Source: Penaeus vannamei
Lineage: Eukaryota > Arthropoda > Malacostraca > Decapoda > Penaeidae
Direction of reading: 5' to 3'
DNA: 15,000 nucleotides
Assembly (NCBI RefSeq): GCF_042767895.1
Contig: NC_091575.1
Span: 30,040,464-30,055,463 of the forward strand
The notes under the pieces are model-generated. The model did not search any database, was not told the origin of the DNA, and saw only the letters and a program-made list of their open reading frames with translations. The first letter of the stretch is position 1, and every line of letters begins with the position of its first letter. Made by a program: the position numbers and the translations under genes. Of this stretch, positions 6,601-15,000 are shown piece by piece.

Positions 6601-8849
6601 TTTATACAGAATGTTTAGAGTGAGATGGTACATTAGCGTTGACGTAAACAGAGGTGCAGGATTAGAGCTTGGGATTAATGTATTTAGTGATACACAACAA
6701 GGATTAATGTGGCTTGGGGCTCTGGGTATGGATAAAGGATTGTAGTATTGGAATAACATGGATTGAGGTATAGGATTCCTAAATTCGGTTTCGGGATTAG
6801 GTATTAGTGCTGATAGAATTGTAGGATGAGAAGGATTATGGATATAGGTACATGGTTAGGATAATTGCGGAAGGATTATGATTCGAGATTTAGTATTACA
6901 CTCATAATCATTAGAGGATGTATTTCCATAATGTCTGTGGTAATACAGTGGCTATTATAGGATTAGGGTAATTTTAGGAGGCACAGGATTCATAGATCGG
7001 GGAAAATCAGGATAAAGATTATTGGAGGTGCAAGGAGGGGGATTACATTCAGTTGTGAGTTTGGATCAGGATAGGGATAAATGAAAGTCGAATTGTAGGA
7101 TTAAGGATTAAACTGGATGCAGATTCTGGAAAAGGATTAGTTACGGGTCTTGGATTAAGAGTAGGATGAAGGTGGTTGGAGTGTTATGGGTATTTATGAT
7201 TATGGATAATCTGGTGGAGGTTCAATTTAAGGATTAGGGGTTGTAGGCACGGACTGGGATGAGGTGGATGTTTAGGATTAGGGGGTTGTAGACACAGGGA
7301 CTGGTATATGGTTCAGTGGAGGCTTACGATTAAGACATTTTAGGCAGAGATTGGAATGAGGTTCAGGATTAGGATAATGATGTTTTAGGGATTGGGGTGA
7401 GGTGGAGGTTCAGGATTTGGATTAGGGAGTTCTAAACAGAGATTGATATGATGTGAAGGATTAGGATTAGGGTGTTGTAGGCACAGGGATTAGGATGAGG
7501 CGGAGGTGAAGGATTAGTTTTTTGGAGGATTGGGATGAGATGAAAGATTAGGATTAGGGAGTTATGGGCACAAGGATTGGGATGAGGTGAAGGATTAGGG
7601 GATTGCAGACACAGTGATAGGGAGGAGGTTCAGGACCATGGGAATGTAGGCACAGGGATTGGGATTAGGTGGATCTTCAGGATTAGGATTAGGCGCCGGG
7701 ATAAGGAGAAGGATTAAGATTAGGAATTGTAGGCAAAGGGATTAGGATATGATGAGGGATTAGGATTACTGGTTAAAGGCACAGGGATTGGGATGGGCTT
7801 TAGGATTAGGGGATTGTAGGCACAGGGATTGGGATGAGGTGGAAGCTCAGGATTAAGATTAGAGGTTCTAGGCACAGGGATTGGGGTTTGGTGAAGGATT
7901 AGGATTAGGGTTTGATGGCACAGGGATTGGGATGAGGTAGATATGAGGGATTAGGATTAGGGGTTCTAGGTACAGGGACTGGGATGAGGTGGAGGTCCAG
8001 GATAAGGATTAGGTGTTGTAGGGATTGGGATGAGGTGGAAGTGAAGGATTAGTTTTTTGTGCATAGGGATTGGGATGCGATTCAGGATTAGGATTAAGGG
8101 GTTGTAGGGACTGGGATGAGATGAAGGATTAGGATTAGGGAATTTGTTTAAACAGACATTAGGATGGGGTGAAGGATTAGGATTAGAGGATTGGAGGCAC
8201 AGGGATTGGAATGAGGTTGAGTTTAGGATAAGGGAATTTTAGAGATTGGGATGAGGTGAGGTTCAGGATTTGGACTAGGGATTTTTAAACGGAGATTAAT
8301 ATGATGTGAAGGATTAGGGTGTCGTAGGCACATGGATTAGGATTAGGGGGATGAGGTGGAGGTTCAGGATTAGGATTAGGCACCTGGATTGGGATACGGT
8401 GAAGAATCAGGATTAGGGGGGTGAGGTGGAGGTTCAGGATTAAGATTAGGGGGTTGTAGGCACAGGGATTGGGATGAGGCAGATGTGATGGATTAGGTTT
8501 AGGCGTTCTAGGGATTGGGATGAGAGGACTGTACGGATTGGGGTGTATAGGTTCAGGATTAGGATTAGGGGTTGTAGGTACAGGGACTGGGATGAGAATC
8601 AGGATTAGGATTTAGAGGTTATAGGGTTATGGATGAGGAAGATGTTAAGGGGTTGCAAGGACAGGGATCAGGATGAGGCTCAGGATTAGGATTACGGGTT
8701 CTAGGGATGATGTGGATGTTTAGTATTAAGATTAGGGGGTTTTAGGCACCTCGATTAGGATGAGGTGGAAGATAAGATTTAGGATTGGTGTAGATGGAGG
8801 TTCAAGGATAGATATGGATGTTCAGGAGTAGAATTGATGTGCATGTAGG
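6601..8849 (+). repeat. degenerate GGATTA-rich satellite zone, ~50-55 bp unit
   Basis: The recurring order is GGATTAGGATTAGGGG, then TTGTAGGCACAGGGATTGG, then GATGAGGTGGAGGTTCA, which gives a unit near 53 bp. Copies are heavily diverged and of variable length, with the best examples at about 7250-8500. The plus strand is G-rich and almost lacks C. Many units carry two consecutive ATTAGG words, and some TTAGGG. It is related to the 29-bp array to the right through GGATTAGG and GATG..GGAGGTTCA. It looks like the older, unhomogenised flank of the same satellite. No open frame of note was seen. Confidence 0.8.
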
Positions 8850-10425
8850 TTGAGTGGATGGAAGATCGGGATTAGTACTGATGTGGATGGAGGATCAGGA
8901 TTAGGATTGATATGCATGGAGGTTAAGTGGATGGAAGTGCAGGATTGGGACTGGTGTGGATGGAGGTTCAGGATTAGGATTGATGTGGATGCAGGATCAC
9001 GATTAGAACTGATGTGGATGGAGTTTCAGGATTAGGACTGATTTGGATAGAGGTTGAGTGGATGGAGGTTCAGGATTAGGACTGATGTGGATGGAGGTTC
9101 AGAAATAGGACTGATGTGGATGGAGGTTCAGGATTAGGACTGATGTGGATGGAGGATCAGGATTAGGATTGATGTGGATGGAAGTGCAGGATTGGGACTG
9201 GTGTGGATGGAGGTTGAGTGGATGCAGGATCAGGATTAGGATTGATGTGGATGGAGGTTCAGGATTGGGACTGATGTGGATGGAGGTTCAGGATTGGGAC
9301 TGATGTGGATGGAGGTTCAAGATTTGGATTGATGTGGATGGAGGTTTAGGATTAGGACATGTGGATGGAAGTTGAGTGGATGGAGGTGCAGGATTAGGAC
9401 ATGTGGATGGAGGTTCAGGATTGGGACTGATGTGGATGGAGGCTTAGGATTAAGACGTGGATGGAGGTTGAATGGATGGAGGTTCGGGATTAGGACTGAT
9501 GTGGATGGAAGTTGAGTGGATGGAGGTTCAGGATTAGGACTGATGTGGATGGAGGTTCAGGATTAGGACTGTTGTGGCTGGAGGTTGAGGATTACAACTG
9601 ATGTTGATGGAGGTTCAGGATTAGGACATGTGGATTAGGACTGATGTGGATGGAGGTTGAGTGGATGGAGGTTCCGGATTAGTACTGATGTGGATGGAGG
9701 TTCAGAATTTGGATTGATGTGGATGGAGGTTCAGGATTAGGACATGTGGATGGGAGTTGAGTGGATGGAGGTTCAGGATTAGGATGGATGTGGATGGAGG
9801 TTCAGGATTAGGACTGATGTGGATGGAGGTTCAGGATTAGGATTGATGTGGATGGAGGTTCAGGATTAGGACTGATGTGGATGGAGGTTCAGGATTAGGA
9901 CTGATGTGGATGGAGGTTCAGGATTAGGACTGATGTGGATGGAGGTTCAGGATTAGGACTGATGTGGATGGAGGTTCAGGATTAGGACATGTGGATGGAG
10001 GTTGAGGGGATGGAGGTTCAGGATTAGGACTGATGTGGATGGAGGTTCAGGATTAGGACTGATGTGGATGGAGGTTCAGGATTAGGACATGTGGATGGAG
10101 GTTGAGTGGATGGAGGTTCAGGATTAGGACATGTGGATGGAGGTTTAGGATTAGGGCGTGTGGATGGAGGTTCAGGATTAGGACTGATGTGGATGGAAGT
10201 TCAGGATTAGGACTGATGTGGATGGAAGTTCAGGATTAGGACTGATGTGGATGGAGGTTCAGGATTAGGACATGTGGATGGAGGTTGAGTGGATGGAGGT
10301 TCAGGATTAGGACATGTGGATGGAGGTTTAGGATTAGGGCGTGTGGATGGAGGTTCAGGATTAGGACTGATGTGGATGGAGGTTCAGTATTAGGACATGT
10401 GGATGGAAGTTGAGTGGATGGAAGT

Positions 10426-10826
10426 TCAGGATTAGGATTGATGTGGATGGAGGTTCAGGATTAGGACATGTGGATGAAGGTTCAGGATTAGGACATGTGG
10501 ATGGAGTTTCAGGATTAGGACTGATGTGGATGGAGGTTGAGTGGATGGAGGCTCAGGGTTAGCATTGATGTGGATGGAGGTTGGGGATAAGGACTGATGT
10601 GGATGGAGGTTCAGGATTAGGATATGTGGATGGAGGTTAAGTGGACGGAGGCTCAGGGTTAGGACTGATGTAGATGGAGGTTGAGTGGATGGAGGTTCAG
10701 GATTAGAAGCTGATGTGGATGGAGGTTCAGGAGTAGGACTGATTTGAATGGAGGTTTAGGATTAGGACATGTGGATGGAGGTTGAGTGGATGGAGGTTCA
10801 GGATTAGGACATGTGGATGGAGGTTT
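10426..10826 (+). repeat. higher-order block, copy 1 (795-bp offset)
   Basis: A block of about 400 bp with rare monomer variants recurs at 11221-11621. The markers are TTAGCATTGATG, GGGGATAAGGACTG, TTAAGTGGACGG, GATGTAGATGG, TTAGAAGCTGATG and ATTTGAATGG. Marker pairs at 10561/11356 and 10705/11500 both give an offset of 795. Only a few base differences separate the copies. Confidence 0.85.
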
Positions 10827-11220
10827 AGGATTAGGACTGATGTGGATGGAGGTTGAGTGGATGGAGGTTTAGGATTAGGGCGTGTGGATGGAGGTTTAGG
10901 ATTAGGGCGTGTGGATGGAGGTTCAGGATTAGGACTGATGTGGATGGAGGTTGAGTGGATGGAGGTTCAGGATTAGGACATGTGGATGGAGGTTCAGGAT
11001 TAGGACTGATGTGGATGGAGGTTGAGTGGATGAAGGTTCAGGATTAGGACTGATGTGGATGGAGGTTGAGGATTAGGACGTGTGGATGGAGGTTCAGGAT
11101 TAGGACTGATGTGGATGGAGGTTGAGTGGATGGAGGTTCGGGATTCGGACATGTGGATGGAGGTTCAGTATTAGGACTGATGTGGATGGAGGCTCAGGAT
11201 TAGGACATTTGGATAGAGTT

Positions 11221-11621
11221 TCAGGATTAGGATTGATGTTGATGGAGGTTCAGGATTAGGACATGTGGATGAAGGTTCAGGATTAGGACATGTGGATGGA
11301 GTTTCAGGATTAGGACTGATGTGGATGGAGGTTGAGTGGATGGATATTCAGGATTAGCATTGATGTGGATGGAGGTTGGGGATAAGGACTGATGTGGATG
11401 GAGGTTCAGGATTAGGATATGTGGATGGAGGTTAAGTGGACGGAGGCTCAGGGTTAGGACTGATGTAGATGGAGGTTGAGTGGATGGAGGTTCAGGATTA
11501 GAAGCTGATGTGGATGGAGGTTCAGGAGTAGGACTGATTTGAATGGAGGTTTAGGATTAGGACATGTGGATGGAAGTTGAGTGGATGGAGGTTCAGGATT
11601 AGGACATGTGGATGGAGGTTC
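11221..11621 (+). repeat. higher-order block, copy 2 (795-bp offset)
   Basis: This is the partner of 10426-10826, with the same rare monomer variants in the same order. A visible difference is TGGATATTCAGG here for TGGAGGCTCAGG in copy 1. A third, shorter copy of only the TTAGAAGCTG..TTTGAATGG part lies at about 12601-12665. Confidence 0.85.
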
Positions 11622-11653
11622 AGGATTACAACTGATGTTGATGGAGGTTCAGG

Positions 11654-11999
11654 ATTAGGACATGTGGATTAGGACTGATGTGGATGGAGGATCAGGATTA
11701 GGGCTGTTGTGGATGGAGGTTCAGGATTAGGACTGATATGGATGGAGGTTCAGGATTAGGACTGATGTGGATGGAGGTTCAGGATTAGGATTGCTGTGGA
11801 TGGAGGTTGAGGGGATGGAGGTTCAGGATTAGGACATGTGGATTAGGACTGATGTGGATGGAGGATCAGGATTAGGACTGTTGTGGATGGAGGTTCAGGA
11901 TTAGGACTGATATGGATGGAGGTTCAGGATTAGGACTGATGTGGATGGAGGTTCAGGATTAGGATTGCTGTGGATGGAGGTTCAGGGGATGGAGGTTCA
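11654..11999 (+). repeat. 174-bp higher-order repeat, 2 copies
   Basis: CATGTGGATTAGGACTG starts at 11661 and again at 11835. Each unit is one 43-bp monomer, several 29-mers (including a TGTTGTGG and a TGATATGG variant) and a 44-bp monomer. The copies differ at about two bases (GGGCTG/GGACTG and TTGAGG/TTCAGG), which shows a recent duplication. Confidence 0.85.
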
Positions 12000-12719
12000 G
12001 GATTAGGATTGATGTGGATGGAGGTTGAGGGGATGGAGGTTCAGGATTAGGACTGATGTGGATGGAGGTTGAGGGGATGGAGGTTCAGGATTAGGATTGC
12101 TGTGGATGGAGGTTGAGGGGATGGAGGTTCAGGATTAGGACATGTGGATTAGGACTGATGTGGATGGAGGTTCAGGATTAGGACTGATGTGGATGGAGGT
12201 TCAGGATTAGGACTGATGTGGATGGAGGTTCAGGATTAGGATTGATGTGGATGGAGGTTCAGGATTAGGATTGATGTGGATGGAGGTTGAGGGGATGGAG
12301 GTTCAGGATTAGGATTGATGTGGATGGAGGTTGAGGGGATGGAGGTTCAGGATTAGGATTGATGTGGATGGAGGTTGAGGGGATGGAGGTTCAGGATTAG
12401 GATTGATGTGGATGGAGGTTGAGGGGATGGAGGTTCAGGATTAGGACTGATGTGGATGAAGGTTGAGTGCATGGAGGATCAGGATTAGGACTGATGTGGA
12501 TGGAGGTTCAGGATTAGGACTGATGTGGATGAAGGTTGAGTGGATGGAGGATCAGGATTAGGACTGATGTGGATGAAGGTTGACTGGATAGAGGTTCAGG
12601 ATTAGAAGCTGATGTGGATGGAGGTTCAGGAGTAGGACTGATTTGAATGGAGGTTTAGGATTAGGACTGATGTGGATGGAGGCTCAAGATGGGGAGTGAT
12701 GTGGATGGAGGTTGAGGGG

Positions 12720-13740
12720 ATGGAGGTTCAGGATTAGGATTGATGTGGATGGAGGTTGAGGGGATGGAGGTTCAGGATTAGGACTGATGTGGATGGAGGT
12801 TGAGGGGATGGAGGTTCAGGATTAGGACTGATGTGGATGGAGGTTGAGGGGATGGAGGTTCAGGATTAGGACTGATGTGGATGGAGGTTGAGGGGATGGA
12901 GGTTCAGGATTAGGACTGATGTGGATGGAGGTTCAGGATTAGGACTGATGTGGATGGAGGTTCAGGATTAGGACTGATGTGGATGGAGGTTGAGGGGATG
13001 GAGGTTCAGGATTAGGACTGATGTGGATGGAGGTTCAGGATTAGGACTGATGTGGATGGAGGTTGAGGGGATGGAGGATCAGGATTAGGATTGATGTGGA
13101 TGGAGGTTGAGGGGATGGAGGATCAGGATTAGGACTGATGTGGATGGAGGTTCAGGATTAGAATTGATATGGATGGAGGATCAGGATTAGGACTGATGTG
13201 GATGGAGGTTGAGGGGAAGGAGGTTCAGGATTAGGACTGATGTGGATGGAGGTTGAGGGGATGGAGGATCAGGATTAGGACTGATGTGGATGGAGGTTCA
13301 GGATTAGGACTGATGTGGATGGAGGTTGAGGGGATGGAGGATCAGGATTAGGATTGATGTGGATGGAGGTTCAGGATTAGGACTGATGTGGATGGAGGTT
13401 GAGGGGATGGAGGTTCAGGATTAGGATTGATGTGGATGGAGGTTCAGGATTAGGATTGATGTGGATGGAGGTTCAGGATTAGGATTGATGTGGATGGAGG
13501 TTGAGGGGATGGAGGTTCAGGATTAGGACTGATGTGGATGGAGGTTCAGGATTAGGACTGATGTGGATGGAGGTTGAGGGGATGGAGGATCAGGATTAGG
13601 ACTGATGTGGATGGAGGTTCAGGATTAGGACTGATGTGGATGGAGGTTGAGGGGATGGAGGTTCAGGATTAGGACTGATGTGGATGGAGGTTCAGGATTA
13701 GGACTGATGTGGATGGAGGTTGAGGGGATGGAGGTTCAGG
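12720..13740 (+). repeat. 44-bp and 73-bp (29+44) sub-array
   Basis: Runs of the 44-bp monomer (for example 12720-12900) give way to frequent alternation of 29- and 44-bp monomers, which makes 73-bp dimers (clearest at about 13260-13740). The inserted 15-mer here is the GGGGATGG form, whereas left of about 11500 the GTGGATGG form dominates. The array is thus zoned by variant. Confidence 0.8.
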
Positions 13741-13920
13741 ATTAGGACTGATGTGGATGGAGGTTCAGGATTAGGACTGATGTGGATGGAGGTTCAGGAT
13801 TAGGACTGATGTGGATGGAGGTTCAGGATTAGGACTGATGTGGATGGAGGTTCAGGATTAGGACTGATGTGGATGGAGGTTCAGGATTAGGACTGTTGTG
13901 GATGGAGGTTGAGGGTTAGG

Positions 13921-14349
13921 ATTGATGTGGAGGTGGGATTCGGATTAATATGGACGGATAATCAGGATAAGAATGGAGGTTCTGGATTAGGGTTTCAGAA
14001 TATAGGATTGATGATGGGTGAGGATCGGGATTAGTATAATTTTGGATGATGGATCAGGATTAGGGTTTATAAGGTGGTTCAGGATTGTGATCTAGGATTA
14101 GGAATTAAGTGGATGGGGGTTTGGCATTTGGATTAATGAGGTTATAGGTTCAGGATAAAAATTGTACGAGGATGGAGAATCAGGATTAAAAAGTTTTAGG
14201 ATTAGTTTGGAGTTTTAGGATTAGGTTCTGATTGGATGGGGGTATAGGATTAGGATTAATGTTGGTGGAGGTTCGAAATTAGGATCTATTTGGATGGAGG
14301 ATCAGGATAAAGATTAATAAGGATGGAAAGTAAGGATTATGATTAATGT
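13921..14349 (+). repeat. degenerate junction between two satellite subfamilies
   Basis: GGATTA, GATGGAGG and TTCAGGAT words persist, but spacing is irregular and substitutions are many. The 29-bp phase is lost. This separates the homogeneous array on the left from the distinct 29-bp subfamily on the right and probably represents unhomogenised ancestral sequence. Confidence 0.75.
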
Positions 14350-15000
14350 GGATGGAGATAAGATGAAACTCAGGATTAAGGCCGATGTGGATGAAGGATC
14401 AGGATCAGGATTTATGTGGATGAAAGATTAGGATCAGGATTTATGTGGATGAAGGATCAGGATCAGGATTTATGTGGATGAAGGATAAGGATCAGGATTT
14501 ATGTGGATGAAGGACGAGGATCAGGATTTATGTGGATGAAGGATGAGGATCAGGATTTATGTGGATGAGGGACCAGGATCAGGATTTATGTGGGTGAAGG
14601 ATGAGAACCAGGATTTATGTGGTTGAAGGATGAGGATCAGGATTTATGTGGATGAAGGATGAGGATCAGGATTTATGTGGATGAAGGATGAGGATCAGGA
14701 TTTATGTGGATGAAGGATGAGGATCAGGATTTATGTGGATGAAGGATGAGGATCAGGATTTATGTGGATGAAGGATCAGGATCAGGATTTATGTGGATGA
14801 AGGATCAGAATCAGGATTTATGTGGATGAAGGATCAGAATCAGGATTTATGTGGATGAAGGATAAGGATCAGGATTTATGTGGATGAAGGACGAGGATCA
14901 GGATTTATGTGGATGAAGGATGAGGATCAGGATTTATGTGGATGAGGGACCAGGATCAGGATTTATGTGGGTGAAGGATGAGAACCAGGATTTATGTGGT
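14350..15000 (+). repeat. second 29-bp satellite subfamily, 377-bp higher-order repeat
   Basis: The monomer starts GGATCAGGATTTATG and ends TGGATGAAGGATGA, again 29 bp and alignable to the main monomer. Copies differ chiefly in a short tag before GGATCAGG (TGA, TCA, TAA, CGA, CCA). The rare TAA tag at 14484 recurs at 14861, and all tags after it repeat in order. This gives a 377-bp unit of exactly 13 monomers. The last 140 bp of the window match 14484-14623 perfectly. The array runs off the window end. Confidence 0.92.

Larger units (their letters stand above)
8850..13920 (+). repeat. main satellite array, 29-bp core monomer
   Basis: This is about 5 kb of head-to-tail monomers, of the order of 150 copies. 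The core is 29 bp: it begins GGATTAGGACTG and ends GGATGGAGGTTCA. Its base content is 12 G, 2 C, 7 A and 8 T, with no CpG. Length variants are 27 bp (ACATGTGG for ACTGATGTGG), 44 bp (29 plus a 15-bp internal duplication, GTGGATGGAGGTTGA or GGGGATGGAGGTTGA), 42 bp (27 plus 15) and 43 bp (14 plus 29). Five perfect 29-mers occur in a row at 13739-13883. The period is not a multiple of three and stops occur in all frames, so it is non-coding. Short open frames such as 8850-9035 are by-products. Confidence 0.95.

Noticed and set aside
7250..8700. True telomere (TTAGG)n or (TTAGGG)n tract
   Set aside because: The words are isolated or doubled within a longer ~53-bp unit. There is no pure telomeric run.
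8850..9035. 61-residue plus-strand open frame inside the satellite
   Set aside because: It exists only because local indels postpone the stops. The 29-bp period shifts frame every monomer, and neighbouring monomers stop in all frames.
14350..15000. CRISPR-like regular 29-bp repeats
   Set aside because: Repeats are directly head to tail with no unique spacers, and the context is eukaryotic with introns.

Overview
This window is non-coding-rich eukaryotic nuclear DNA, most likely from an invertebrate animal. The evidence is two GT-AG bounded exons with matching phase, long AT-rich introns and intergenic DNA, CT/CTTT microsatellites, tRNA-like SINE traces and about 9 kb of satellite DNA. The pentamer TTAGG, the usual arthropod telomere unit, is embedded in nearly every satellite monomer. 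That and the general repeat style fit an arthropod (a decapod-like genome is plausible), but this is inference, not proof.

Layout. Positions 1-1700 are AT-rich DNA with CT-rich and CTTT microsatellites, a 25-bp near-perfect palindrome and a tRNA-like patch, with no convincing gene. Positions 1735-3760 are strikingly enriched in GTC/AGTC words. They include a clear 36-bp tandem repeat (1986-2129) and a 198-bp tandem duplication (3340-about 3735). A TATA-containing 39-bp sequence occurs twice (86-124 and 2588-2626). Positions 3805-4784 on the minus strand hold the end of a real gene: an internal exon (4784-4598), a 315-bp intron, a terminal exon (4282-4147) and a poly(A) signal (3810-3805). Together these exons encode the C-terminal 106 residues of a single-pass membrane protein that I do not recognise. 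A weaker plus-strand exon candidate lies at 5440-5504. Upstream exons of the minus-strand gene are not recognisable, so the satellite may lie inside or upstream of this gene.

From about 5700, and continuously from 6600 to the window end, the plus strand is G-rich and C-poor and made of related GGATTA-containing repeats. Positions 6600-8850 hold a degenerate zone (unit around 50-55 bp, often with two or three GGATTAGG in a row). Positions 8850-13920 hold a highly homogeneous array whose core monomer is 29 bp, with 27-, 42-, 43- and 44-bp variants made by internal duplication or deletion. Higher-order repeats there have offsets of 174, 183 and 795 bp. Positions 13920-14340 form a degenerate junction. 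Positions 14350-15000 hold a second, related 29-bp subfamily, organised as a 377-bp (13-monomer) higher-order repeat that runs off the window.

The notable content is this modular satellite: its zoned architecture, strand asymmetry, telomere-like word and dense GGATTA (TAATCC, K50-homeodomain type) sites. No prokaryotic operon, CRISPR, integrase or transposase gene was seen.
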